Below are positions 35,936 through 47,303 of a DNA stretch of 64,000 bases, in pieces. Location: assembly GCA_022410635.1 (NCBI GenBank), contig JAJVDF010000454.1, forward strand, positions 105,368-169,367, in the 5' to 3' direction. The notes under the pieces were generated by a model. It worked only from the letters and a program-made list of their open reading frames with translations. It did not search any database and was not told the DNA's origin. The DNA comes from Tretioscincus oriximinensis. Its lineage: Eukaryota; Chordata; Lepidosauria; Squamata; Gymnophthalmidae. The translations under genes were made by a program, and so were the position numbers. How positions within the stretch are numbered: the first letter of the stretch is position 1; every line of letters begins with the position of its first letter.

Positions 35936-36984
35936 AGGTGGATAAAGAAAGCATATTTTCCATTTCACACAGCATTAGAAACCAAGAGGTAATCTGTGAA
36001 GGGAATAGGACCAAAATAGGGAAGCTGATGGTTAGGATCTATACTATTTTTAATTTTTTTTCATTGTGCTCCCCATCACCACTACCACCATCATTCCTTC
36101 CTATATATACCTTCTGTCATATTGAGGAGCTATATCTGAAACATTAATCTTAATCTCCATTTTGTTACATTATTCCTCAATTTTCCAGTTTAATAGTTAT
36201 TAACTATTTCTGTTTGCAATCTACCTTTTCCTGTATATTTTCTGGGTATTGATTATACAATTAGATATCTCTATAGCGAGTGTGATTATTGCTTGAGCAT
36301 ATCCAGAAACTTTCTTGGGCCTATCTGAAAAGAAGGCATTGACAGCATTCAAGGAGACAAGAGGGCCTGTAAACCAAGAGGTTTATTAATAGCAGTAACA
36401 TTGTGCAAGCATTTCCAAGGAGACACGGCAAAAATGTTGTCACTTGCATTCTTCCTCATATCTGTTTGTGTGTGTGCTCTTTTAATAAGGAAGTTCCTTG
36501 TCAATCTTAAATCTGTTCAGGAAGGTAGAAAAGCTGTTCAACATTAATTTTGCTGATACCTGCACATTGTACAGTTAATGCATTTAAAGTAGTCATGTGG
36601 TGAAGGGGAGGGAACATGAAATTGCCATTAGTATTTCTACTTCTTAATGACTGTCAAACTGAACTAACACGACACGGTTTGTTTTCCTCGGTAGAAGCCT
36701 TGCTGTGTATTTTGGGAATATAAATTAAAAATGTCTGTTCTCTATTCAGTTTTTGCAAGCCATTTCCCAAGGTAATTTTTAAGTGGTGCGTCTGTCTCTG
36801 GAGGTGGGGGGGAGGGGCAAGGGAATAGGTATAAGCAAGGGAAAAGAATAGGAGACATAGATGGTATAACTCTTTCTGTTTTTATATAGGGTTTTTCTGT
36901 TTTAAAATGTCACAGTTTGTCTTACAAATCTTATGGCTGCCTTTTCTGGGGGCTGCATGATTAATGTTTGTCATTTCTATACAG

Positions 36985-37073
36985 GTAAATAAGAAACTGA
37001 GGCTTGAAAACGGTAGCCTTGTGAGGGAGAATTTGCGGTTAAAGGCTGAAGTTGGAAGTCGATCACCCGAGAA
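36985..37073 (+). CDS. OBI1: OBI1 coding exon 5 (coiled coil)
   Basis: The exon encodes residues 184-212 plus two bases: VNKKLRLENGSLVRENLRLK followed by AEVGSRSPEK (the last codon is split). NKKL-LENG-LVRENLRLKAEV is one of the best conserved stretches of the family and continues the coiled coil. The acceptor is tacag|GTAAAT and the donor GAGAA|gtatgt, phase 2. Confidence 0.97.
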
Positions 37074-37559
37074 GTATGTAAATATTTAAAAACCTGACAT
37101 GCATTATTCAGCTGACTATACTTAACTACTATAGGGCCATAAATGGAATTGACGACTATGGGCCTATAACTGGAAGTCAGCCCCAGGCAAATGGGTCTGG
37201 GTCTGGCTTCATCTTTTTTTGTGGAATGTTGGTATTTAAAAAGATCCTATGTCTTTGACTAGTATGCATGCTTTCTCAGAAGATTTCAGTAATCAAATAG
37301 GCCAGTAAAAAGGATGGTGATTCAAGGCCCTCTTGCTTGAACTAGGATATCTAATCACGGTTTTAGTTCTTACCCTCCCAGAAGTGCAAAGATCAAAAAC
37401 ACACACGATTGATGGGCCCTGGATTCTAGAACAGCCTTCCCTGGAGGTTCACCAAGTACCTACATTGTATGGCTTTGGCTGCCTGGTTAAAATATACCAT
37501 TTCACCCAAGACCTTGATATTTAGCTTTCTCTGAGTGCTGCCATGCCAGAGAGGATGAG

Positions 37560-37770
37560 AGGATTGTAATTTATGTTTTAATATTATATTATATTTTTAT
37601 GATTACGTCCTGTCCTGGATAAAGGAGAAAGGCAGAATATTAAAGAGGGGAACACAGCAGTGAAGTATGGATGACGATGAAGGGAGAGAAAGAGAAATAA
37701 TTCTAGAGCCCGTTGCATACAAAGCCTATAGGGTGTTATAGAAATGCAAATAAATAAAATAAATAAAGGA
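37560..37770 (+). mobile_element. LINE 3' tail (L2/CR1-like)
   Basis: 'tacgtcctgtcctggataaa' and 'gggtgttatagaaatgc', then AAAT repeats, mark a LINE end. Confidence 0.5.
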
Positions 37771-38286
37771 ATGGGCATTTCTTTTAGGGGCTAAATAAAG
37801 GCTATGGGGGTCATTTATTCAAAGGAATGAAGATAGATCTTTCCCTCTTCTTTCCCTACTACTGGGAGAGGCTGTTTATTATCGTAAGCAGACAATAAAC
37901 AATAGCACCTTACCGCCTCTTTCCCTGTTATTGGAATGTCAGGAAATTTTCACTTTCCATCCCCTCTGACTTTTAAAGATGGTAACTTAACAAGGATGTA
38001 AGACAGAGGTTTTCTGATATGTCTTATCTTCTGTTACGTGTCGTATTTGGAGTTACTTCTTTAATACAGTATAGTTATTTGAACTATTCCTGACTATGGA
38101 TTATTTTTATATTGAAGAGAAGTATTTTCCCTGACACTAAATTTGTAGATAAATCTTCACTTGGCACCTTAAACCAAAAATATAAATGCCCTATGAATAT
38201 CAGAGGGGAGCCTGTTTCAGAAGTTATGCAATTTCAGTGTAATTTGTGAAGGAAATATAAAGGAAACAGTGCAAGTATTTATGCTG

Positions 38287-38375
38287 ATTTGGGCTGCTTC
38301 TAAATATCACTTACTTATTCCATTGTCTTTGAATATTCCAGAATAAAGCATGGATATTCCAATTAATCCAAACAT
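38287..38375. mobile_element. Hairpin family B fragment
   Basis: 'ggctgcttctaaatatcac', then 'ttacttattccattgtc' and 'ccagaataaagcatgg', then 'atattcc', parallel the left arm of the foldback at 61274. The right arm is incomplete. Confidence 0.5.
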
Positions 38376-40113
38376 AGTGTAATATGGAAGATATGGATTC
38401 GTTTTTATTTTTCTTACATTTAAAAGAAATTTGCATACCTCCACCTCTTCTGTACTAAAAATNTATTACAAATTATCTATCTTGGTCTCTTTTCCCTTGA
38501 AATGTTGGTGAAATAAATGTTTCCTTTTTCAAATTNACTGTCAGCGTGAAACTATTGAGGTTACATTTTCTTATCCTTAATCCAATGGAATACTTATATT
38601 AAATTAGTTCATGCCAATGTAGTGTTCTGAATCTATGGGTGTCTAGATAAACTTCTCGGAGCCATTAACATTTTCAGATGTTTCTAAAGCTATGGAGAAC
38701 ATATTTATTTGCTTGCTTGGTTTTGGCCAAAAAAGCAAGTTGGAGGATACGATCTCCCTCTCTCCAAGCAAATTAGAAGTGNCTCCTAATGCAGGTTGCA
38801 TTAAATAAACATATTACACTCTTCTTCCATCGGATTTTTTTTACTAAATCTGAATATAAGTAAACAGTGCTAACTTTCTGCATACTTCGCTTGGGCAAGA
38901 TTACTCCATGCTAACTATGAACGTGTTACACAGTGAGGCCTGAATTTTATCCCTGTCTGCAAAACTCTTAAACACAGAATGCAATCTTCTTAAACAATGC
39001 AACAGACTTGTAGAACGGTATAGACAAGTGGAGCTTTGTTGGAAATAATTTTATGATTATTAGAGAACACTTTTCTTCCTACTTTCCAATTTTTATTTTT
39101 TTACTATTCTTTAATATTCTGAAACAATTGAAACTTTCTGAATTACATTTCTAAATAGACAATTAGGAGCAAAGGGATCCATCCCATGTTTTGGACATTA
39201 TTTTGTCCTGGAATAGCAACATATGCCTGTGCAGGGTTCTCTAGCTCAACCTCAAAGATTTGTGTGCGCTTCAGAATTGGCCTTCTTAAGTTTCCACAAC
39301 CAGAAATGAAAGTCCCTCATCTCAGAGACCCTGGGTAACCCATTTTGACTGTACAAATATTTGTTGCTGAAGTTATCACCCTATAAATGAGATGTGCACC
39401 TTCTGCATGCCCCATGATCTAGATTAGGCCCTGCTAGTATGCTAGTAAACCTGTATATCATTTTCATATGAAAAGTAATTGTTTTCAAAATCTTAAGCCT
39501 GATTGTGCAATCAAACACTTCTGATAACTGTAGACCAGCCTCTTTTTTTCTTTTTAAAAAAGGTATCATTGAGGCATTTGAGACCATTCTTTTTTGCAAA
39601 ATTGCTTTAATTCAGCTGTATTGGAGAACTTTAAGCAAGAAGTGCCCATTTATGATCCTGCCTTAGTATCTCAAAGGCATTCAAGGCAGGGCTTGAACTA
39701 GGCCACTCCAAAGCCTTCATTTTGTTTCAGACGTGGACTTACTGTGGTGTTTCGGATCATTGCTTCACTACGTAACCCAAATGTGCTTGAGCTTCAGATC
39801 ACAGGTTCATGACTAAATGTTCTTTTTTGAGACTTTCTGATAGACAGCAAAGTCTTGACGCAACAAAACATTCCCCAAAAATTGTTCTAAAAGAATTGAA
39901 AATCATTAAAAGGGTGTTGTTGTTTTGCATATGTTAAATAAGCCTTTAATGGCTATATCCGTACTGCACTTGTTTATTCCAGATTTTCCTGTTAATTGGT
40001 TTTCCGGTTTTAAAATGTTGTTAAAACCTTTACAGTTTATTCCAGATTTTCTCATCCTGATAGTTCTTGACAAATGAGATTTCCCATGCTCATGACACTC
40101 TTTCCTGGAAGTA

Positions 40114-40308
40114 AGCTGACCAGATGATCACTTTTGTGGGGGGTTAAAAACCCGGTTTGGGGGTGCCTCCCGGTTTTTGCTGAAGAATTTTTTTTCAAAA
40201 AGAGAATTTTTTTTCAAAAAAAGTTTTTTTTTCCTCAGCAAAAAACAGGAAGTACCCCAAAACCAGATTTTCAAACCGCACCCCGAAAAAGGGGTCATCT
40301 GGTCAGCC
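40114..40308. mobile_element. Foldback MITE, TA-flanked family C
   Basis: The terminal inverted repeat AGCTGACCAGATGAtCaC pairs with its complement GGGGTCATCTGGTCAGCC. TA flanks both ends (40112-40113, 40309-40310). The arms contain mirrored 'aaaacccggtttgggggtgc' and 'gtaccccaaaaccag' words around T/A tracts. ORFs inside are chance. Confidence 0.85.
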
Positions 40309-41740
40309 TACCCAGCAGCATTTTGTTTGCTGGTCAAGAGGAAGTACCATAGTCCCTCCCAAATGCTAATTGTTAGTCTTCTGTCAGTATCAGGCTTCAC
40401 AGTACCCCTTTTGTGAGGTGAGGAAAAGTTATGGGTATATAAACAACAATATTCTTACAGTTTTTCACTAGAAATTATCCACACAGCATAGCCTTTCTGA
40501 TTTAACTCTATATCCCAATTTGAGAGCTGCCTTTTCTGGCTAATCCCACATTATGCCGGTATATCTAACAGGCTGGTGAGGCAAATGCAATAGAAATTTG
40601 ACTTTCAATCGGATCATTGACTCTCCGGATCTAGCCTGTCTCCTTTGATTCTCCATGGGCTTTGCCTCTCCCACTATAGTCAATGTCTTTTTATTGGTAT
40701 AATCACAAATGCTGACCTTATCTGAGGCAAGCAAGGCCTGCAGTATTTCTGGACAAGTCAGTGATGTGCTCTTGGAAAGCTTTTTGTAGGCTGCCTTTTT
40801 TTCTACAGTTCCACGTTTCCTCATTAGGAAATAATGGCTGTCACCATGGTTTACTTGGGTTCTAGAACCTTAGGAACAAGTGTAACCCTTTCCAAGCAGA
40901 TATATTTCAATAGTTCCATTTCTCATATATTCTGGAATGCTTTTGGATTGTGACTTATGCTGTTGTTAACACCTTTGACCCTTCTTTACACTGCTGCAAG
41001 AATCAAGCCTGGATATATCTAGTCTAACTGAATCCAATTATAAATTAAATTTGACTCCTTGTTTAATTAGGGAGGCAGTTACTTTTTACATTGACGAAAA
41101 AGAGTAACTTTATTTCATATAATAAATAATCATTTGGGAGTTGTGTTCTGTTTTGACTCAAGTTGTCTTTATGTTAAACTGATTTTTGTTCAAAGAACTG
41201 AAACAAATATGACAAATATGCAAACAGAAGGAATCCATATACTTTTTTATGGCGTGTATAAAAGAGGAAGAGAAGTGCGGATTTACAAATGAGGAACACT
41301 ATTTAATTACTTCCATACTCCCTGGCTGTACCTGAGGCCTTTCATGCTTTTTAAATCAAAACTATGAGATGATTAAATTTTTATTTCCTATTTTGACAAC
41401 GTACGGTACTTGTCATTTTTTTACTAGGTTCAAATTAAATCTACCGGTACTTCCTTTCTAGATTCAGAATTAGATACAAATAAGTTATTCTTCCTTACTC
41501 TCGATACACTGGAGTTTCTGTTGACCTGTTTTTACAAAGATCCAACTGATAGATTCCTTCCCCTCCCCCACCCCTCTTAGTTATTTGCATTTCTTTCATT
41601 TCTTTGTACTATTTGTTTGCTTGGAATTATTAAGAGCACTTTCCAATACTTTCATTAGTTAATTGTGCCTGGTCCATATTAGGTTCAGATGTGCTTGGCC
41701 TTACTCATTTCAGAAAAGTATCTAAGGGGCTAGTACAATA

Positions 41741-42345
41741 GGCTGTCCAGATAATTCCTTTTTTCTTGGGAAATCCCGGTTTGGGGTTTTGTAGCCCACT
41801 CCCAGAGGGGGGGGATTTCCCTGTTTTTTGCTGAGGGAAAAAAATTGAAAACAAAGTTTTGTTTTGTTTTTTTTAAAAAATCACTTTACCACCACTAGGA
41901 GGCTCTGGCAACCGGGGCACCCTCTCCTCAGTAAAAATAATATTTTTTTTAATAACTTTTTTTTAATTTTAATTTCATTTCATCACCATTAGGATGCTTT
42001 GGCAACCGAGGCCAGCTCCTGAAGACACCCTCCCCACAGTAAAAATAATAATAATATTTTAATATTCTAATAATAATTTTTAATTTTAATTCTCAGAAGC
42101 ACCAATAGGAGGCTCTGGCAACCAGGACTGGCTCTTAAAGGCACTAAAGGAAGTGATGTCACTTCTAGCTCTATCAAGTGGAAGTGTTGGCACAAATTTC
42201 TCACATGCTCCAAAGATTTCTTGGGCGCTCCTGAGATTTCTGGGGTGGGTGGTGTGTGTATTGTGAGGCAATTTGCATATTCAAGAATATACATGTTATC
42301 ATGGCTATTAATTAACCCAGTTTGGGTCTCAGAAAATCCGGCCAG
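41741..42345. mobile_element. Larger relative of the TA-flanked MITE with internal triplication
   Basis: It starts TA-GGCTGTCCAGAT with 'atcccggtttggggttt' as in family C. The right side ends in 'ctcagaaaatccggcc' then 'aggttgac', an eroded complement. The interior holds three imperfect units near 41887, 41979 and 42097, each with 'aggaggctctggcaacc'-like sequence followed by AAT-rich DNA. Confidence 0.5.
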
Positions 42346-42455
42346 GTTGACATTTGGACAGTAGGCTCCTTAGACCCTTTATGGAACAGAATAAGACCCA
42401 TTACACCTCTAAACAGTGAATGGGAGGAGAAGGAGCTATCACAGAAAGCGGCTAC

Positions 42456-42565
42456 CTTTATTTATTTATTTATTTATTTATTTTCTTATATTTATATTCT
42501 GCCCTATCCCCAGAAGGGCAATACAATAGAAATTTACAACATATTTATGATAGAAAAACCTTAAA
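42456..42565 (-). mobile_element. LINE 3' tail with TTTA repeats
   Basis: TTTA repeats and 'tattctgccctatcccc' match the reversed L2/CR1-like tail. Confidence 0.55.
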
Positions 42566-42604
42566 AGCAAGTAAAATGAGACTACCTAGTTACTTTGCAG
42601 TGCT

Positions 42605-42735
42605 CCTTATTTTCGGTTGTGGTCCAAAATAGGAACTTGCCACATATGTATAAGACCTGAATAGTCTGCACTAGCATATGGATTGCAGACTTCTTTTCCC
42701 AGGTAGAATTCAGAATAAGGTTCAGTGTAGGAAGA
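42605..42735. mobile_element. Hairpin family A fragment
   Basis: 'atagtctgcactagcatatg' and 'gcagacttcttttccc', then 'cagaataaggttcag', match the element at 16523-16706 (reversed left arm fused to the right end). It is a decayed or rearranged copy. Confidence 0.55.
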
Positions 42736-42789
42736 ACTTAAATCATCGTATCACAGAGAAAACTGCAAATGATTAGTTTAACAAAAATA

Positions 42790-42979
42790 GGCTGACCAGA
42801 TTTTGGGGGGGGCATAGAAACCTGGTTTTGGAGTGCCTCACCGTTTTTACTGAGGATTTTTTTTTCAAAAAAAATATTCGAAAAGAAATTCCTTTTTTAT
42901 TTTTTTTTCTTCAAGAAAAACTGGGAGGCACTGCAAAACCAGGTTTTTACCCCCTAAAAAAGGGGTCATCTGATCAGCC
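42790..42979. mobile_element. Foldback MITE, TA-flanked family C
   Basis: It begins GGCTGACCAGATTTTGG after TA and ends 'ggggtcatctgatcagcc'. The arms show 'aaacctggttttggagtgcc' against its complement and T/A tracts in the loop. Confidence 0.8.
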
Positions 42980-44163
42980 TGTTTATTAATTNTGGAGTTT
43001 ACTGTTCCAGAAATCTTTCTGAGAGCCTAAGCTGAACATTGAGGGATAGGTTCAAATCAGCAGCTAGAGCCGAATTTCCCCAGCTGCACCCCAGCTTCCT
43101 TCAGACAATAGAAGCATCTGAAGATAAAATGTGATAATCATGTTAGCCCTGCAAGTTTGCCACATTTTGATCATTCAGTCCTTAAATGTATCACCAACTT
43201 TCAAATTATACTCAAAAATACTGGTAGTATTAAGGACTGTCTTCCATATTCTTCCTCAACTTAGCGATACAGTTTTAAATTTTGTGTACAGTGTGACTGG
43301 GAACTTTCTAGACTCAATGCTAGAACACTATATCTTGCCTACAACTTAATTTTCCTCAAAGATTATGAGTATCACAAACCTGTATGCCCCTGCATCCAAT
43401 TTTCCTCTTTAGATGAGCTACGACAGTAGTCTAGAAGATAGCATATCACAAATTCATTGCTCATTCAAATACTACATTTGTTTGAAGTTTGTTAGTACAG
43501 AGTTCCAAGGAATCACGCAGCCTTGCAGAGATTTTTAAACTCTTTTTTTTAAAGTCATTTTCTTGCAATATGGAGGCAGAAGAGTGAAAGCTATACATCA
43601 GAGATTAATATAATCGCACGGTTCCAAATGAATCTTCTTTTTTCTTTTCTTTTTAAAAAACTCTTAAAGGATGGTGACAATTACTGAATTTCATATTGGC
43701 ATTTTTATATTTGACAAGGTGACATTGTGGATGAAATGTATATTGTAAAACACTGCTGTGCTGTAAGAAAATGATTGAATGTAAATATTTCAAGATGTGG
43801 ACTGCTGTTCAAATGTTATCATAAATCTCTGCCATTGTTTTAGGGGATAATTCTTCATGCATATTTGAGTTGAATGGATAAGTCCAGCCCTTGGAAGGGT
43901 AATCTCCTTGTTACTGCCTTAGTGTTGCTAATGGTTTAATTTTCACCCTTAGACATTTGCTTTTTAAGAAAGTATACTCCCTTGTATAATAGGAGTAGCA
44001 ATTTTACTGCACAATGAAGTCTGCTAAGAGGTGTTAGGTTACTGTACTTTGCATGGCTTTAAAAAGCATGACCTGAAACAGCTACTCTTTATGTTAATGA
44101 TGTTCATCAGGGCTGCTCAGTATCTTAATCCAGAGAGTACATAATTAAAAACCAGTCCATATT

Positions 44164-44344
44164 TCACCATTCTGATGTCATTTCCCACGTGCAGTATTGA
44201 AAATAATCAAGCTCCTTCTTGAAAAAAATACAACAGTATTGAAAATAATCAATCTCCTTCTTGAAAAAGATACAACAGTATTTTTTCAAGAAGGAGCTTG
44301 ATTATTTTGAATACTGCACNTGGGAATTGACATCAGAATGGTGA
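44164..44344. repeat. Complex palindrome: 67-bp inverted arms with an extra direct copy in the loop
   Basis: The left arm 44164-44231 ('tcaccattctgatgtcattt' onward) and right arm 44278-44344 are near-perfect reverse complements. The loop contains a second direct copy of the inner arm segment (about 44234-44275, 'cagtattgaaaataatcaat' onward). The right arm abuts the 3' end of a minus-strand CR1. Confidence 0.93.
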
Positions 44345-44700
44345 CTTTAAAAGAACATAAGAATATAAGAGCAGAACTGCTGGATGGGGCCATAGTCCAA
44401 TATTCTGTTTCACATACTGATCTACTAGTTGCTTCTGGGCATGGCATCCTCAAGCAAAAGAAGAAAGCAAAACCTGCAAAAACATACTGGAGGCAGTATG
44501 TAGGCACGCCTTCTTATAATCATTGATATACTTGGACTCTGAATTTCCTAAAGCTAATCTAGGCTGGTAGCTGTCACCACCTCTTCTAGAAATAAATTCC
44601 ATAGACTAATGAAACTCTGAATGAAAAAAATNCTTCCTCCTTGTCTGTCCTAACTCTTTTGCTCATCAGTTTCATAGTATATTTAATATATATAATTTCA
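44345..44700 (-). mobile_element. CR1 LINE 3' end
   Basis: On the minus strand it ends in CTTATATTCTTATGTTC-type repeats (44352-44370). Upstream on that strand comes the CR1 3' UTR, with ORF2 debris near 44590-44680. Confidence 0.75.
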
Positions 44701-45059
44701 CCATTATATATTGTAAATCACTTTGGTAGTCTTCTGGATTAAAGGGAGTATAAACAGAAAAGTAGTAAAAGAAAAATTTTGGTAAATACAGCAGGTTATA
44801 CAAGACTTATGGAATCAACAGTTTTCATGAAAGATTAAAATGCCAAGGGAAAGAAAGAATGAAAGAGCTGACAATTATATACTATTATTTACAGATTGGT
44901 TTTCAAAACTCATAATTTCTTGTAAGTTCTTATCACCAACTGAGAAATTATTTAAAACTCCTTCTAAACTAGTCACTCAACATTCCTTCAAGGAGCTATA
45001 CTTGTCATCTCCCAATCAAAGCCGTTCGCCCTCAGAAGCATAAAAGTGCATTGTGATTA

Positions 45060-45364
45060 GAAGAAGAAGAACTTGGTTCTTATACCCCGCTTTTCTCACC
45101 TTTCAAAGGGACTCAAAGCGGCTTACAAGCATATATTTTTGCCCGAAGGCTCACATTCTATCTTCCCCACCAGGCTATGNTGGTTCCCATCTATCTACTT
45201 GCATTCAGTTGCAATTTCTTGCAATTCATGCTTTCGAATAGCTNGGTTGGCTAGAGCTNCAGGCTAGTGGAAGGTGCTCACCCCTCCCCACTTCCAACAC
45301 AGGGCTTCGAAACCCCATCGCCCAGGCGAGAGACGAGTTCGTAAGCAACTGAGCTATCCGTGCC
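45060..45364 (-). mobile_element. tRNA-derived SINE, near full length
   Basis: Read on the minus strand from 45364, the head is tRNA-like: GGCACGGATAGCTCAGTTGC contains an A box, and GGGGTTTCGAAGCCC (45301-45315) is a B box about 50 bases later. A body with 'gtgagcaccttccactagcc' follows. The 3' segment 'aagccgctttgagtcccttt' then 'gcggggtataagaacc' ends in (TTC)n at 45060. Related copies are at 6363 and 23963. The tRNA head is not a functional tRNA gene. Confidence 0.85.
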
Positions 45365-45739
45365 TATTAGCCCTCACAGGTGCCACTCAAGAAGTATTCC
45401 AACAGATTATTGGCATATAAAAAAGGGAGCTGACTGAACACAGAAGTGTTTTATTATATTAGATATTTTTAATACTGTAACTTCATTGCCAGTAAAGTTC
45501 CAATTCCAGTCCAGGTACTAAAGGTCCAATTCTAGTCCAGGTACTTATTGGGGGGGGAAGGGGAAATTTGTACACTTTGATGTCAGGAAAGATATTCTGT
45601 AACCCTCGAAGAACATTAGAAGACAACTGTCACCATATCTGATTTTATTTTTATCCCTAGGATGTGATTATAAGAGGTCTGTTGAGTTTTCTGTTTCTTC
45701 CTTTGCTTCTTAATTGTCCTATATCTTTGTTGCTTGCAG

Positions 45740-47303
45740 ATTTGGAAGGTTTACTGTGGCAGCACTTCAGTCCAAGCTTGAACAATGTGAGCGTGAAACA
45801 AATCGTCTTAAAAAGGCACTAGAAAGAAGTGATACGTATATAGAAGATCTGGAGTTGCAAGTATCACAATTGAAAAGGGAGAATGATCAAAAGGAGAACT
45901 CTAGTCCTGAAAGAGAAGCTGCAGTTCCCATGGAAGATAAAGAGGATGAAAATGCAGCTTCTGAGATAGTGTTGCTGGAAGGTTCACAAGAGCATCCAGA
46001 TCAAAATTGTTTGTGTGCTGCCAACTGCAGTCCTGTTGATCTTGAGCCGTCAGAAGGAAATGGACTTTTAGGCAGCAGCAATGATATATGCCTAAATTCA
46101 GCTAGCTGTGAATGTACAGATGAGTCTGTACCGCAGTGCTCAACCAGCAGTGAAATTTTTACAGGTTCTCAAGAAGGTCTGTTAGATGTCGGTGGGTCAG
46201 ATATGGATACCTGTCCAGAGCAAACATGGGATAAAATTGAGGACTGTGTACCATATAAAGAAGAACTTTATGAGCTTCCTGATCCGTGTACACCCTTGTC
46301 ACTTAGTTGTCTTCAGCTAAACACTCCTGGCACCAAGGAGGATGCTGCTGTAAAAGAGGAGGAGACCCCAGAACCTTCAACCTTCCTGAGGAAACTGGAG
46401 TTTGAGGATTATGGTGAGGGGTCGGATGATGGTAACAAAGGATCTCCAGAACATAGCGCAGATAGTTGTGAGAGTGATGAAAGTAAAGTAACTTGTTTCA
46501 CTTCAGACAAGCCAGTATTTTGGAACAGATGCCAATCACGTTATTCAGAGAACTTGGATTTTGTGGGCTCTGAACCAAATGTAGGCACAAGCAATTCCAG
46601 CGAGACTTTGAGGAAATCTAACATTAAGGTAGGCAGCCCAATTGTTGCTAAAAAAACACATTCTGCCCACTCCTTAGAAATGAACCGCACCAGGACCTCC
46701 AGTGAGGCATCTATGGATGCTGCCTACCTTGATAAAATATCTGAACTGGATTCCATGATGTCTGAATCAGACAATAGCAAGAGTCCCTATTATTCCAAGT
46801 CCTCTTCTGACTTGGATAATTCTTGCAAGTTGACACAGCCTTCTGATGTTTCAAATGAAAAAGAGAAGACTAGTGAAGAAAAGAAGGAGCCAACGGCTCT
46901 AAAATGCCCTCTGTCAGGAGAACATACAGATGAGACTGATTGGAAGTCCTCTACTTTTTCAGTCCTCTCTCCTTCTGCAGTAGACGTATCTGACCCTTTC
47001 CCACTATTTTCTGGGCGGACTTCAGAAGTCAGTGAAGCAAAACCTTCTAACTTCTTATTTCAAAGAGAGCTTTCACCGAACTTTCTGTTTAGTAACTCTC
47101 AAGGATCATTTGAGGAAAATAAACTTGGCTCTTCCCTCTTTAAGGTAACACCTGAGCTGCAAAACCTTCATAACCAACTTCAGTCTCCTTGGTCATCATC
47201 CTTCATACCTGACAGGAAAACCAAAAGTATCCATGCATCAGCAAAAAGGAAAATCCAGAGTAGTGTGTCTAGCGCAAGTCCCTCAAAAACAACCAAGAAC
47301 TGA
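45740..47303 (+). CDS. OBI1: OBI1 coding exon 6 (coiled-coil end and acidic tail)
   Basis: The large last exon encodes the end of codon 213 to residue 733. It starts FGRFTVAALQSKLEQCERET and continues NRLKKALERSDTYIEDLE, the end of the coiled coil. Then comes a long acidic, Ser-rich and largely disordered region, including the conserved YELPDPCTPLSLSCLQLNTP (near 46270-46329) and a 36-residue block from MNRTRTSSEASMDAAYLDKI at 46680-46787. The C-terminus QSPWSSSFIPDRKTKS leads into a basic KRKIQSS-SSASPSKTTKN end with TGA at 47301-47303. The acceptor is ttgcag|ATTTGG. Many SP/TP sites suggest phosphoregulation (inference). The frame has no breaks or Ns. Confidence 0.97.

Larger units (their letters stand above)
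29211..36984. other. Intron 4, with two opposed L1s and a 2-kb duplication
   Basis: The 7.8-kb intron is largely filled by an L1 fragment on the minus strand, a SINE/GA-rich/CR1 spacer present twice, and an L1 fragment on the plus strand. The last kilobase (35936-36984) is unique AT-rich sequence with no feature I recognise. Confidence 0.7.
37074..45739. other. Intron 5
   Basis: The 8.7-kb intron is rich in short mobile elements, listed separately. The stretches 37080-37555, 38380-40110, 40312-41735, 42985-44160 and 44705-45055 contain nothing I can recognise. Confidence 0.65.
15733..47303 (+). other. OBI1: OBI1 (RNF219) gene, coding span from start codon to stop codon
   Basis: This is the gene for ORC ubiquitin ligase 1. 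In vertebrates the protein binds the origin recognition complex, multi-monoubiquitylates ORC3 and ORC5 and promotes origin firing; it is also reported with the CCR4-NOT complex. Six coding exons with consensus splice sites join to 2,202 bases, 733 residues plus stop, close to the mammalian length of about 726. Order of parts: C3HC4 RING (residues 18-55), a basic linker, a coiled coil from about residue 85 to 250, then a long acidic, serine-rich tail with a highly conserved block at about 527-562 and a basic C-terminus. Recognition rests on near-identity of the N-terminus, the coiled coil and the 527-562 block to OBI1 as I remember it. No exon is broken; one ambiguous base falls in codon 42. 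Introns are 9.1, 2.4, 1.4, 7.8 and 8.7 kb. Confidence 0.97.

Noticed and set aside
45301..45364. tRNA gene on the minus strand
   Set aside because: The A and B boxes are present, but the sequence continues into a SINE body and the arms do not close into a proper cloverleaf; it is the SINE head.
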